Under the pieces are notes generated by a model. That model was not told the DNA's origin. It made no database searches and was given only the letters and a program-made list of their open reading frames with translations. Below, piece by piece: positions 17,854-30,167 of a stretch of DNA of 64,000 bases. A program made the position numbers and the translations under genes. Numbering within the stretch: position 1 is the first letter of the stretch; each line of letters starts with the position of its first letter. Source of the DNA: Pseudomonas zanjanensis (GTDB taxonomy: Bacteria > Pseudomonadota > Gammaproteobacteria > Pseudomonadales > Pseudomonadaceae); the NCBI RefSeq assembly GCF_014268745.2, contig NZ_JABWRB020000001.1:2294001-2358000 (forward strand), in the 5' to 3' direction.

Positions 17854-18636
17854 ATGGACAACAGCGTCATTCCAAACAACGATCTGGTGTCGGCGGTGGG
17901 CCGGACCATGGCCGTGCTTGAGGCACTGGCCGAGCATCCGGAAGAAAGCGGCGTGTCGGAAATCGCCAACAAGCTGGACATGTCCAAGGCCACGGTCTAT
18001 CGCTTCCTCCAGTCGCTCAAGGCCCGTGGGTATGTGGTTCAGGACGCCGAGGACCGTTATCGCCTCAGCGTCCGGCTGTTCGAATTGGGCGCCCAGGCCC
18101 TGCCCCACCTGGACATCGTCCGGGAAGCGGAGCCCGGGATGCGCAGGATCAACGAGCTGACGGGCGAGACCGTGCACCTGGGGATTCTCGACGAAGGCAG
18201 CATCGTCTACGTGCACAAGATCGACTCCAAGTACAACCTGCGCATGTACTCGCGGATCGGCCGGCGGGCGCCGTTGTACTGCACCGGCATCGGCAAGGTG
18301 CTGATGGCCTGGCTCGAAGAAGACGAACTGCTCGCCCACCTGGCGCTGGAAAGCTTCGAGCGCCGCACCGCCAACACCCTGACCAGCGTCGAGGCGTATC
18401 TGCTGGAATTGGAGACCGTTCGCCAGCAAGGCTATGCCGAGGACCATGAAGAGTTCGAAGACAACATGCGTTGCCTGGCCGCGCCAATCCGCGACCGCTT
18501 CGGCCACGTGATCGGCGGGATGAGCGTTTCATTCCCGTGCTTTCGCTTCCGGGAAGAGTTGAAGCAGGACTACGTCAAGCAACTGATGCAGGCCACCCAA
18601 CAGATTTCAAGTCAGTTGGGTTGGCATGGGCACTGA
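17854..18636 (+). CDS. kdgR: IclR family repressor, KdgR-like
   Basis: 260 residues from ATG 17854, with GGAG at 17845-17848. The winged helix-turn-helix occupies residues about 10-70 (SEIANKLDMSKATVYRFLQS), followed by an IclR effector domain with VHLGILDEGSIVYVHKID, GRRAPLYCTGIGKVLMAWL and GYAEDHEEFEDNMRCLAAPI. It is divergent from kdgK and flanked by two KdgR-type boxes, so it is probably a KDG-responsive repressor of this operon. The frame is open from 17791, but that start lies within an operator and has a hydrophobic non-family extension. Confidence 0.85.
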   Translation: MDNSVIPNNDLVSAVGRTMAVLEALAEHPEESGVSEIANKLDMSKATVYRFLQSLKARGYVVQDAEDRYRLSVRLFELGAQALPHLDIVREAEPGMRRINELTGETVHLGILDEGSIVYVHKIDSKYNLRMYSRIGRRAPLYCTGIGKVLMAWLEEDELLAHLALESFERRTANTLTSVEAYLLELETVRQQGYAEDHEEFEDNMRCLAAPIRDRFGHVIGGMSVSFPCFRFREELKQDYVKQLMQATQQISSQLGWHGH

Positions 18637-18650
18637 TGGCCGTCGACAAA

Positions 18651-18787
18651 CCCGTGGCGAGGGAGCTTGCTCCCGCTCGGCTGCGAAGCAGTCGTGAACC
18701 GGCAGGTGCGGTGTGTCTGACGCCCCTCATGCGGCAGGTTTTGGGGCCGCTTCGCGACCCAGCGGGAGCAAGCTCCCTCGCCACAGG
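18651..18787. repeat. REPIN, GTGGCGAGGG family
   Basis: Arms GTGGCGAGGGAGCTTGCTCC and GGAGCAAGCTCCCTCGCCAC are inverted copies. It follows the kdgR stop by 14 bases and starts a gene-free stretch of 860 bases made almost wholly of REP sequence. Confidence 0.9.
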
Positions 18788-18817
18788 TCCGTCGCCGTTC
18801 TTAAGTGAACCGCATAC

Positions 18818-19442
18818 CTGTGGGAGCGGGCTTGCTCGCGAAGGCGCCGGCACATCCAACATCATTGCAATCTGATCCACCGCTTTCGCGAGCAAGCCCG
18901 CTCCCACAATGGATCTTCACCAGGCTCAAAGTTCATATGTACCGCAAAACCTGTGGGAGCGAGCCTGCTCGCGAAGGCGTCAGCACATCCAACATCACTG
19001 CAAGCTGACCCTCCGCTTTCGCGAGCAAGCCCGCTCCCACAATGGATCTTCACCAGGCTCAAAGTTCATATGTACCGCAAAACCTGTGGGAGCGAGCCTG
19101 CTCGCGAAGGCGTCAGCCCATCCAACATCACTGCAAGCTGACACTCCGCTTTCGCGAGCAAGCCCGCTCCCACAATGGATCTTCACCAGGCTCAAAGTTC
19201 ATATGTACCGCAAAACCTGTGGGAGCGGGCTTGCTCGCGAAGGCGTCGGCACATCCAACATCATTGCAAGCTGACCCTCCGCTTTCGCGAGCAAGCCCGC
19301 TCCCACAATGGATCTTCAGCAGGCAAAAAATCATATGTCCCGCAAAACCTGTGGGAGCGGGCTTGCTCGCGAAGGCGTCGGCACATCCAACATCACTGCA
19401 AGCTGACACTCCGCTTTCGCGAGCAGGCTCGCTCCCACAGGG
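18818..19442. repeat. Tandem array of five REPINs, 133-bp period
   Basis: Five hairpin units of the GTGGGAGCGGGCTTGCTCGC family repeat head to tail. The spacer landmark AATGGATCTTCA recurs at 18908, 19041, 19174 and 19307, exactly 133 bases apart. Units differ by a few substitutions, and left arms alternate between GGGCTTGC and GAGCCTGC forms. The constant spacers show that whole units were duplicated. Open frames through the array in several phases are repeat translations, not genes. Confidence 0.92.
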
Positions 19443-19496
19443 ATGTGGGGTGCTCATGAGCCTTGCATTCAGCTTGCAGGTTTCACTGGGCGGGCC

Positions 19497-21116
<1,620 letters not shown>

Positions 21117-21172
21117 CTAACCGAAGGAAAAAAAGGATGCCTCAGCGCAAATACACTGCTACATTTGGCGAT

Positions 21173-21184
21173 GTTAACGTTAAC
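21173..21184. promoter_or_regulatory. LacI-type operator of the scr locus
   Basis: GTTAACGTTAAC is a perfect 12-base palindrome with the central CG typical of LacI/GalR family operators. It lies in the 170-base region between scrY and the binding-protein gene, 31 bases before the latter's ATG. The LacI gene at the end of the operon is the obvious candidate to bind it. Confidence 0.72.
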
Positions 21185-21214
21185 TTTTCTAAAAACAAAA
21201 ATAAAGAGGGCTTT

Positions 21215-22489
21215 ATGAAACAACTCAAATCGCTCCTTCCAGCGGCGTTGCTCGGCCTTTGCGTCGGGTTTCCAACCCTGTCGATGGCCGCCAACCTGAC
21301 GATTTCCTGCGGGGCCGTGGGCGCGGAATTGCAACTGTGCAAGGAGGCTGTCGAGGCCTGGTCGAAGCAGACCGGCAACAGCGTCGAGGTAGTGTCCACG
21401 CCTAACTCGGCGACCGAGCGGCTGTCGTTCTACCAACAGATCCTCAGCGCGCAATCCAGCGATATCGACATCATCCAGATCGACATGGTGTGGCCGGGCA
21501 TGCTGGCCAAACACTTGATGGACCTGCGCGAAGTGCTGCCTGCCAATGCGACCCAAGGTTATTTCCAGGCCCAAGTGGACAACGCCACGGTGAACGGGCG
21601 CCTGGTCACCATGCCGTGGTTCACCGACTCGGGGCTGCTGTATTACCGCAAGGACTTGCTCGAGAAATACAACAAGCCCGTGCCCCAGACCTGGGAAGAA
21701 ATGACCACCACCGCCAGGGCTGTCCAGCAAGCCGAGCGCGATGCCGGCAATGCCAACGCCTGGGGTTATGTGTTCCAGGGGCGCGCCTATGAAGGCCTGA
21801 CGTGCAATGCACTGGAGTGGATCAGCAGCCAACCGCAAGGCGGACTGGTCAACGCCCAAGGCGATATCGTGGTCAACAGCCAGGCCTCAAGGGCGGCGTT
21901 GACCTTGGCCAAAAGCTGGGTCGGCGACATCGCCCCCCGTGGCGTGCTCAATTACACCGAGGAAGAAGGACGCGGTGTGTTCCAGTCGGGCAATGCGCTG
22001 TTCATGCGTAACTGGCCGTATGTCTGGGCCCTGGTGCAAAGCCAGGACAGCGCCGTGAAGGACAAGGTCGGCGTCGCGCCCCTGCCCCGCGGCGGCGCGA
22101 CGGGCACCCACGCATCCACACTCGGCGGCTGGGGCCTGGCGGTGTCGCGCTACAGCGCCAACCCCAAACTCGCCGCCGAACTGGTGAGCTACCTGAGCAG
22201 CGCCCAACAGCAGAAACACCGCGCCCTGGTAGGCGCCTATAACCCAGTGATCGAGTCGCTCTACCAAGATCCCGAGTTGCTCGCGGCCATGCCTTACTAC
22301 AGCCAACTGCACAGCATTCTCAACGATGGGGTCATGCGCCCCGCCTCGATCACCGCCGACCGCTATCCACGGGTCTCCAATGCGTTCTTCGATCTAGTGC
22401 ATGGCGTACTGGCGGGCGAGCGGCCGGTGGATCAGGCCCTGGCCGAGCTGGAAAGCGAACTCACGCGAATCAAACGCCGGAACTGGTAA
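21215..22489 (+). CDS. Sugar ABC transporter substrate-binding protein
   Basis: 424 residues, extracellular solute-binding family 1. The signal peptide is MKQLKSLLPAALLGLCVGF to about SMAA. The mature part shows NLTISCGAVGAELQLCKEAV, SDIDIIQIDMVWPGMLA, MPWFTDSGLLYYRKDLLEKY and GGWGLAVSRYS, as in trehalose/maltose/sucrose binding proteins of the ThuE/AglE type. AGAGGG lies 5 bases before the ATG at 21215; the longer open frame upstream runs over scrY and the operator. With a GH32 enzyme in the operon, sucrose or a short fructan is the likely ligand. Confidence 0.88.
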   Translation: MKQLKSLLPAALLGLCVGFPTLSMAANLTISCGAVGAELQLCKEAVEAWSKQTGNSVEVVSTPNSATERLSFYQQILSAQSSDIDIIQIDMVWPGMLAKHLMDLREVLPANATQGYFQAQVDNATVNGRLVTMPWFTDSGLLYYRKDLLEKYNKPVPQTWEEMTTTARAVQQAERDAGNANAWGYVFQGRAYEGLTCNALEWISSQPQGGLVNAQGDIVVNSQASRAALTLAKSWVGDIAPRGVLNYTEEEGRGVFQSGNALFMRNWPYVWALVQSQDSAVKDKVGVAPLPRGGATGTHASTLGGWGLAVSRYSANPKLAAELVSYLSSAQQQKHRALVGAYNPVIESLYQDPELLAAMPYYSQLHSILNDGVMRPASITADRYPRVSNAFFDLVHGVLAGERPVDQALAELESELTRIKRRNW

Positions 22490-22510
22490 GCCACAAGGAA
22501 GGAAATCACC

Positions 22511-23473
22511 ATGTCTGCCTCCACCACACTCGCCCCTGACGACGAGTACCTGCTCACCCCGGAAACGCCGGTACAACGCCGTCGCGTTCGCGCTGCCTGG
22601 CTGTTCCTGACCCCGATGCTGCTGTGCCTGGCCCTGGTGGCGGCCTGGCCGCTGTTGCGCACATTCTGGTTCAGCCTGACCGACGCCAGCCTGGCCGACA
22701 CCGGCGACGCGACCTTTGTCGGCTTGAGCAACTACCTGTTTTATAGCGGTTCCGCCTGGTCAGGCCTGCTCGTCGATCCACAGTGGTGGAATGCGGTGCG
22801 CAACACCTTGCATTTCACCGTGGTCTCGGTGGGATTGGAAATGGTCCTGGGGTTGCTGGTGGCGCTGCTGCTCAACGTCCAGTTCAACGGACGCGCCCTG
22901 GTGCGGGCGTTGATCCTGATCCCTTGGGCGATCCCGACCATCGTCTCGGCAAAAATCTGGTCATGGATGCTCAACGACCAGTTCGGCATCATCAATCACC
23001 TGATGCTCGGCCTCGGCCTGATCGACGCGCCCCTGGCCTGGACCGCCGACGCGGACCTGTCGATGTGGGCGGTGATCATCGTCGACGTCTGGAAGACCGT
23101 GCCGTTCGTTACCCTGCTGATGTTGGCGGCCTTGCAAATGCTGCCCAGCGATTGCTACGAAGCCGCCCGGGTCGATGGCATTCACCCGGTTAGGGTGTTC
23201 TGGCGGGTCACCCTGCCGCTGCTGATGCCGGCGTTGTTGGTGGCAGCGATCTTCCGCATCCTCGATTCCCTGCGGGTCTTCGACGTTATCTATGTGTTGA
23301 CCTCGAACTCGTCGAGCACCATGAGCATGTCGGTGTATGCCCGCCAGCACCTGGTGGAATTCCAGGACGTCGGTTACGGCAGCGCCGCCTCGACCTTGCT
23401 GTTCCTGGTCGTCGCGGTGATCGCCATGGCTTATCTGTACCTCGGACGCCGTCAGCTGGAGGTGCGCTCATGA
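22511..23473 (+). CDS. Sugar ABC transporter permease, MalF-like
   Basis: 320 residues with six or seven hydrophobic spans; the first is AWLFLTPMLLCLALVAAWPL. The ATPase-contact loop is EAARVDGIHPVRVFWRVTLP, the binding-protein-dependent permease (EAA) motif. It pairs with the following permease. The binding-protein gene ends 21 bases before, and the final codons overlap the next gene by 4 bases (ATGA). Confidence 0.92.
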   Translation: MSASTTLAPDDEYLLTPETPVQRRRVRAAWLFLTPMLLCLALVAAWPLLRTFWFSLTDASLADTGDATFVGLSNYLFYSGSAWSGLLVDPQWWNAVRNTLHFTVVSVGLEMVLGLLVALLLNVQFNGRALVRALILIPWAIPTIVSAKIWSWMLNDQFGIINHLMLGLGLIDAPLAWTADADLSMWAVIIVDVWKTVPFVTLLMLAALQMLPSDCYEAARVDGIHPVRVFWRVTLPLLMPALLVAAIFRILDSLRVFDVIYVLTSNSSSTMSMSVYARQHLVEFQDVGYGSAASTLLFLVVAVIAMAYLYLGRRQLEVRS

Positions 23474-24312
23474 GCCCGCGCCTGCTGAAAAAAGCCCTGT
23501 TGCGCCTCGGATTCTGGTGCCTGATCGGAATCTTGCTGGTGTATGCGGTCTTCCCGTTCTACTACGCCATCGTGACGTCGCTGAAGCCGTCCAGTGCCTT
23601 GTTCCAGGTGAGTTACTGGATCGACAATCCCGACTTTTCCAACTATGCCGCCGTGCTCAACCAGGCCTCGTTCCTGCGGGCTATCGGCAACTCGCTGGTG
23701 GTGGCGCTGTGCGTGGTCACCCTGGCGCTGTTCCTCAGCCTGACCGCCGCTTATGCCTTGGGCCGGGTGAAGTTTCGCGGGCGCGGTCCGGTGTTGATGA
23801 TGGTCTTGGGCGTTTCGATGTTTCCCCAAGTCGCGGTGCTGTCGGGACTGTTCGAGGTGATCCGTTTCCTGGGCCTGTACAACACCTCTTGGGCGTTGAT
23901 CCTGAGCTACACGATTTTCACCCTGCCCTTCACCGTCTGGGTGCTGACCACCTTCATGGGGCAACTGCCCCATGAGCTGGAAGAGGCCGCGATCATGGAC
24001 GGCGCCTCACCCTGGATCACCCTGACCCGGGTGCTGTTGCCGCTGCTCTGGCCGGCACTGGTCACCACTGGCCTGTTGGCCTTCATCGCCGCGTGGAACG
24101 AGTTCCTGTTTGCCCTCACCTTCACCCTGACCGACTCGCAACGCACCGTCCCGGTGGCCATCGCGCTGATTTCCGGCGGCAGCCCCCATGAGTTGCCCTG
24201 GGGCCTGTTGATGGCGGCGTCGGTGCTGGTCACGGTGCCCTTGGTGATTCTGGTGCTGATCTTCCAGCGCCGCATCGTTTCCGGCCTCACTGCCGGTGCG
24301 TTAAAGGGTTGA
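23470..24312 (+). CDS. Sugar ABC transporter permease, MalG-like
   Basis: 280 residues. GILLVYAVFPFYYAIVTSLK is the first membrane span, and EEAAIMDGASPWITLTRVLLP is the EAA loop (residues about 174-194) that contacts the ATPase. The MalG-type start LGFWCLIGILLVYAVFPFYY and the C-terminal RRIVSGLTAGALKG are typical. The start overlaps the stop of the preceding permease, so the two are translationally coupled. Confidence 0.92.
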   Translation: MSPRLLKKALLRLGFWCLIGILLVYAVFPFYYAIVTSLKPSSALFQVSYWIDNPDFSNYAAVLNQASFLRAIGNSLVVALCVVTLALFLSLTAAYALGRVKFRGRGPVLMMVLGVSMFPQVAVLSGLFEVIRFLGLYNTSWALILSYTIFTLPFTVWVLTTFMGQLPHELEEAAIMDGASPWITLTRVLLPLLWPALVTTGLLAFIAAWNEFLFALTFTLTDSQRTVPVAIALISGGSPHELPWGLLMAASVLVTVPLVILVLIFQRRIVSGLTAGALKG

Positions 24313-24343
24313 GGCCCAACACAAATAAGAAAGGAACAGCATC

Positions 24344-25479
<1,136 letters not shown>

Positions 25480-25483
<4 letters not shown>

Positions 25484-26982
25484 CCTTGTCCTTGAAGAAC
25501 ATGAACAACCTAATGCCAGCCTCTCTCGAAAGGGCCCAGCAGGCCCTGATCGATAACCTGCCTCACCTGATCCATGACTATCGACCCGACTATCACCTGG
25601 CCCCGCCAACGGGTTGGATGAACGACCCTAACGGGGTGGTGTTCTTTCGTGGCGAGTACCACGTGTTCTACCAACACCACCCCTTCGACGCCAAATGGGG
25701 CCCGATGTACTGGGGTCATGCCAAGAGTGCCGACCTGGTCCATTGGCAGCACCTGCCCATTGCCCTGGCACCCGGCGACGACTTCGACCGCGACGGCTGT
25801 TTTTCCGGTAGCGCGGTGGTGTGTGGCGACACCTTGGCGCTGATCTACACCGGGCACACCTGGTTGGGGGACGTCGGTGACGAACGCTTCATCCGCCAGG
25901 TCCAGTGTCTGGCCACCAGTGTCGACGGCGTCCGGTTCGTCAAGCATGGCGCCGTCATCGAGCACGCACCGCAAGCGGCGATCATGCATTTTCGCGACCC
26001 CAAGGTCTGGCAGGAAGACGGCTATTGGTACCTGATTGCTGGCGCACGCCTGGGCGATACGCCGCTGCTGCCGCTGTACCGCTCCACCGATCTGCACACC
26101 TGGGAATTTCTCGACTACGTGTCCAGCGGCAATGAGGGCGATGGCTACATGTGGGAATGCCCGGATCTGTTTCGCCTGGACGGACGCGATGTGCTGCTGT
26201 ATTCCCCGCAAGGCATGAAGCCCGAAGGCTATGAACGGCTCAACAAGTACCAGACCGGTTATCGCATTGGCCAGCTCGACAGCGACTGGCACTTCAGCGG
26301 CGGGCCGTTCATCGAGCTGGATAACGGTCACGACTTCTACGCCGCGCAAACGCTGGTGGCCCCCGATGGTCGGCGCCTGGTGTGGGCCTGGCTGGACATG
26401 TGGGAAAGCCCGATGCCGAGCCAGGCCCATCACTGGTGCGGCATGCTCGGTTTGCCCCGCGAGCTGGAATTGCAGGGCGATCGCCTTGGCGTGTTTCCGG
26501 CCCGAGAGCTGACGGCGCTGCGCCAGGCGCCGTTGCCGAGCGTCGCGCCATGGGCTGAGTCCGGCAGCCGCTGGGTGCCGCAGGTGACAGGCGACCGGTT
26601 GGAAATCCATGTGCACCTGGATCTGCTCGGTTGCAGCGAAGGCCAACTGGGCATCGCCTTGCGCTGCAGTGCCGATGAGCGGGAACAGACGCTGCTTTAC
26701 TACGACGCGACACTGCAACGCTTGGTGCTCGATCGCAGCCGCTCGGGGGCGCAAGTGAGCGGTCAGCGCAGCGTGTCGATCGATCAGGCGCAAACGCAAC
26801 TGCACCTACGGGTGTTTCTCGATCGCTCGTCCATCGAGGTGTTCGAGGACAATGGCCGTTTCAGCCTCAGCAGTCGCCTCTATCCCCGGCCCGACAGCCT
26901 CGGGGTGAAATTGTTGGCCAACGGCACTGGCGGGCGCGTCGCCATTGCCAACGCCTGGCCGCTGGGCTCGGGTTGGCTATGA
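25480..26982 (+). CDS. GH32 beta-fructofuranosidase (sucrose hydrolase)
   Basis: 500 residues, glycoside hydrolase family 32. The three catalytic boxes are intact: WMNDPNG with the nucleophile Asp49, FRDPKVW with the transition-state Asp, and WECPDLF with the acid/base Glu. The C-terminal 150 residues form the beta-sandwich (HLRVFLDRSSIEVFEDNG). There is no signal peptide, so it acts in the cytoplasm on sugar imported by the neighbouring ABC system. No sucrose PTS is present, so unphosphorylated sucrose or short fructans are the likely substrates. Confidence 0.93.
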
Positions 26983-27057
26983 GTCACGTCATCCGAGTCG
27001 CGAGAAGCGCGGGCGCTGTGGCATGATTCGGCGTCAACCTGACTGGCCGCACTTCGC

Positions 27058-28050
27058 ATGACTTCCGTGAAAGACGTTGCACAGCTGGCCGGCGTATCCC
27101 TGATGACGGTTTCGCGAGCGCTCAACACGCCGGAAAAACTGAGCCCCGAAACCCTCGAACGGGTCCGTCGCGCCATCGATGAACTGCAATTCGTACCGAG
27201 CCTGTCGGCGCGCCGGATGCGCGGCGACAACCTGCAAGCACGCACCATCGGGGTGTTCGCACTGGACACCGCGACCACGCCGTTCGCCGTCGAGTTGCTG
27301 CTGTCCATCGAGCAGACCGCGCAGCAGGCGGGCTGGAATGTGTTCATCCTCAACCTGCTGAGCAACCCGCCCACCGACCAGAACATCGATCTGATGCTGT
27401 CGCACCGTCCCGATGGCTTGATCTTCAGTGCCATGGGCTTGCGCCAGGTGAGCATTCCCGAGCGACTCAAGCGCAAACCGCTGGTGCTCGCCAATTGCCT
27501 GGCCGATGACCACCAGTTGGTCAGCTATGTGCCGGATGATGAAGCCGGGCAGTATCGCGCCGTGCATCATGCGTTGAGCCAAGGCTATCGGCGCCCGCTG
27601 TGCATCAATCTGCCCAGGAAAAGTGTGGCCTGGCGCCTGCGTCAGCAAGGCCTGCAACGCGCCTGCCAGGCCTTCGGGCTGGCGCCGGATGCGCTCCTGC
27701 AATACGATCTTTCCGATCACGATGCCTACGGTGAAACCGCCGCCATTCTCGACCGGCATATCGTCGACGGCCGTCCGCAATTCGACATCCTGGTCTGCGG
27801 CAACGACCGCATCGCCTTTTGTGCCTATCAATGGCTGTTGGGCCGCGGTTTGAAAATTCCCGGCGATGTCGCGGTGCTCGGCTATGACAACATGATCGGC
27901 ATCGCCGAACTGTTCATGCCGCCATTGACCACGGTGCAACTGCCTTACTACGAAATCGGTCGCCAGGCGGCCCGGCACCTAATCGAGACCCTTGAGGTAT
28001 CGGGCCCTCAACCGGTGGATTGCCCGCTGGTGGTCAGGGCTTCGCTATAA
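27058..28050 (+). CDS. LacI family regulator, ScrR-like
   Basis: 330 residues. The N-terminal helix-turn-helix VKDVAQLAGVSLMTVSRALN and hinge SARRMRGDNLQARTIGVFA are typical LacI/GalR features, followed by a periplasmic-binding-like effector domain with DILVCGNDRIAFCAYQWLLG and VAVLGYDNMIGIAELFMPPL. As the last gene of the sucrose operon, 75 bases after GH32, it probably represses the locus through the palindrome at 21173 and is released by a sugar ligand. Confidence 0.9.
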   Translation: MTSVKDVAQLAGVSLMTVSRALNTPEKLSPETLERVRRAIDELQFVPSLSARRMRGDNLQARTIGVFALDTATTPFAVELLLSIEQTAQQAGWNVFILNLLSNPPTDQNIDLMLSHRPDGLIFSAMGLRQVSIPERLKRKPLVLANCLADDHQLVSYVPDDEAGQYRAVHHALSQGYRRPLCINLPRKSVAWRLRQQGLQRACQAFGLAPDALLQYDLSDHDAYGETAAILDRHIVDGRPQFDILVCGNDRIAFCAYQWLLGRGLKIPGDVAVLGYDNMIGIAELFMPPLTTVQLPYYEIGRQAARHLIETLEVSGPQPVDCPLVVRASL

Positions 28051-28122
28051 GGTCGCCGGCAGCCTGTGGCCAGAGATGCACCTTTTGTTGCTTAAGTGAA
28101 CAGCATCATGATCACTCCGATC

Positions 28123-28217
28123 CCTGTGGGAGCTGAGCTTGCTCGCGATAGCGGTGGGTCAGGCTGCATTGAAGTTGTATGTGCCGCCGTCATCGCGAGC
28201 AAACTCGGCTCCCACAT
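28123..28217. repeat. REPIN between the LacI and TetR genes
   Basis: Arms CCTGTGGGAGCTGAGCTTGC and GCAAACTCGGCTCCCACA face each other. This is a slightly different REP subtype (GAGCTGAG in place of GAGCGGGC). It lies in the 180-base gap between two convergent genes. Confidence 0.85.
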
Positions 28218-28230
28218 TGATTTCGGGTGC

Positions 28231-28836
28231 TTATGATTCGGTGTCCACGGCAGGCTGCTGCGCGGGTGCTGGCGGCAACGACGCGATGATCCGGGCGCGG
28301 CACACCTCGAGGATTTCATCCGCCAGGGCGGAATCGTCCGGGCAGGACCGCGACAACATGATCGCGCCGACGGCATGGGCCAACATGTCGAGCATCTTCG
28401 CCCTCACCTCTTGCTGCGGCGCCTCTTGCCCGGTGTCGTACTGGCTTTCAAGCGCCGCCAGCGTGTTTTCGATGCCGTTGGCAAAGGTCGCCTTCAGCTC
28501 GGGCGGTTGACGGGCAGCATCCCCGCACAGCGCCGCCATGGTGCAACCGCCGCCGGGGGCGTCACGGTGCTCCCTGGACACGTAGACATTGACGAACTCA
28601 GGCACGCCGATACCCACATTGTTGGTCAGCGATTGCGCCAGGCCGTTCGCGGCCGCTTCGGCCATCAGGTCGGCCTTGGAGCCGAAATGCTTGTAGAAAC
28701 CGCCATGGGTGAACCCGGCGGCCGCCATCAGATCCGCCACACCCACGCCGTCAAAGCCTCGCTCACGAAACAGGACAGAGGCCGTCTCGACGATGTGCTC
28801 CCGATTGGCCTGGGCCTGGGCCTTGGTTACGCGCAT
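28231..28836 (-). CDS. TetR/AcrR family repressor
   Basis: 201 residues from ATG 28834-28836, preceded by GAGGGAGTGG. The N-terminal helix-turn-helix is in VADLMAAAGFTHGGFYKHFG, after the REHIVETASVLFRERGFDGV helix. The segment SREHRDAPGGGCTMAALCGD in the ligand domain includes two Cys, seen in regulators of NemR/AcuR type that sense electrophiles. It is divergent from an Old Yellow Enzyme gene, and a strong dyad lies between, so it is probably its repressor. Confidence 0.88.
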   Translation of the reverse strand: MRVTKAQAQANREHIVETASVLFRERGFDGVGVADLMAAAGFTHGGFYKHFGSKADLMAEAAANGLAQSLTNNVGIGVPEFVNVYVSREHRDAPGGGCTMAALCGDAARQPPELKATFANGIENTLAALESQYDTGQEAPQQEVRAKMLDMLAHAVGAIMLSRSCPDDSALADEILEVCRARIIASLPPAPAQQPAVDTES

Positions 28837-28865
28837 TTTCCACTCCCTCGTGCTGCTCAAAAATC

Positions 28866-28895
28866 ATGCTCACATCATACATAGATGTCGAGCAT
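28866..28895. promoter_or_regulatory. TetR-type dyad between repressor and OYE genes
   Basis: ATGCTC-ACATC (28866-28876) and GATGT-CGAGCAT (28884-28895) form an inverted repeat with one extra base in the right arm and a 7-base centre. TTGACA at 28907-28912 is a possible -35 box for the rightward OYE operon; no convincing -10 was found at 17 bases. Confidence 0.6.
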
Positions 28896-29003
28896 AATCA
28901 AATTCGTTGACAGTTTAGATTTCGGTCATCATCCTAATGAAAAGCCCGCTCACGTCGGCAGGCTGTGCGCGACGTTTATCCAAACATACGGAAACAAGAC
29001 ACC

Positions 29004-30098
29004 ATGACCGACCAGAACCTGTTCACGCCCTACACGCTGGGTAACCTCACACTGTCCAACCGAGTGGTCCTGGCACCGCTGACACGTAACCGTGCGGGGC
29101 AAGGTTTTGTACCGAGCGAGTTCGCGGCCACTTACTACAGCCAACGTGCATCCGCCGGCCTGCTGATCTCCGAGGCGTCACAGATTTCTCGGCAGGGCCA
29201 GGGTTATCAGGACACGCCCGGGATCTACACACCGGCGCAGATCGACGGCTGGCGCAAAGTCACCGAGGCCGTGCACGCCCAAGGCGGGCGGATTTTCCTG
29301 CAACTGTGGCATGTCGGTCGGGTTTCCCACGTCGACCTGCAAGAAAACGGCGCCGCCCCTGTGGCCCCCTCCGCTTTGCGTCCGGCGACCAAGGTGTTCG
29401 TCAACAACCGTTTCGAGGACGTTTCCGAGCCGCGAGCGCTGGACATCGACGAGTTGCCGGGGATCGTCAACGATTTTCGCCAGGCGGCGGCGAACGCCAT
29501 CGCGGCGGGATTTGATGGCGTGGAGATCCACGGCGCGAACGGCTATCTGCTGGACCAGTTCCTCAAGGACGGCGCCAATGTGCGCACCGATGCCTACGGC
29601 GGCTCGATTGAAAATCGCGCTCGCCTGCTGCTGGAAGTGACCGCGGCCGTCGTGGAAGAAATCGGGGCCGAACGCACCGGCCTGCGCCTCTCGCCCGTCT
29701 CGCCGGCCAATGGCGTGTCCAGCAGCGCGCCCCAGGCCCAGTTCGACTACCTGGTCGATCAGCTCAATGCCTTGGACATCGTTTACCTGCACGTGGTCGA
29801 AGGCGCGACGGGCGGGCCGCGCGACGTTGCGCCCTTCGACTTCGGCTCATTGCGCCAGCGCTTCAAAAACACCTACATCGCCAACAACGGCTACGACCTG
29901 GACCTGGCCACCGCGCGGCTCGTCGAAGACCAGGCTGACCTGATCGCTTTCGGCCGGCCGTTCATTGGCAACCCGGACCTGGTCGAACGGCTCAAGACCG
30001 GCTCGCCATTGTCGGCCTTCAATCCCGCCACGCTCTACGGCGGCGGTGCGGCGGGCTACATCGACTACCCGACGCTCGCTGAATCCAGCGCGCGGTAA
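29004..30098 (+). CDS. Old Yellow Enzyme family alkene reductase
   Basis: 364 residues, an FMN-dependent TIM barrel of the NemA/XenB type. PYTLGNLTLSNRVVLAPLTR is the N-terminal FMN segment, LQLWHVGR holds the conserved Trp-His region, and EIHGANGYLLDQFLKDGANV the His-x-x-Asn substrate anion site; FGRPFIGNPDLVERL closes the barrel. Such enzymes reduce activated alkenes, nitroesters or N-ethylmaleimide with NAD(P)H. The ATG at 29004, with GGAAAC upstream, is preferred to an ATG 13 codons earlier with no family sequence. Confidence 0.93.
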   Translation: MTDQNLFTPYTLGNLTLSNRVVLAPLTRNRAGQGFVPSEFAATYYSQRASAGLLISEASQISRQGQGYQDTPGIYTPAQIDGWRKVTEAVHAQGGRIFLQLWHVGRVSHVDLQENGAAPVAPSALRPATKVFVNNRFEDVSEPRALDIDELPGIVNDFRQAAANAIAAGFDGVEIHGANGYLLDQFLKDGANVRTDAYGGSIENRARLLLEVTAAVVEEIGAERTGLRLSPVSPANGVSSSAPQAQFDYLVDQLNALDIVYLHVVEGATGGPRDVAPFDFGSLRQRFKNTYIANNGYDLDLATARLVEDQADLIAFGRPFIGNPDLVERLKTGSPLSAFNPATLYGGGAAGYIDYPTLAESSAR

Positions 30099-30167
30099 TC
30101 CTGACCAGAACCCATCGGCGCACCTGGAAAACAGCGCGCTAACGTTCCCTGAAAAAGAGAATCACCC

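Noticed and set aside
18818..19442. CRISPR-like array
   Set aside because: The repeated parts are palindromic REP arms and the spacers are nearly identical to each other; no cas genes are near.
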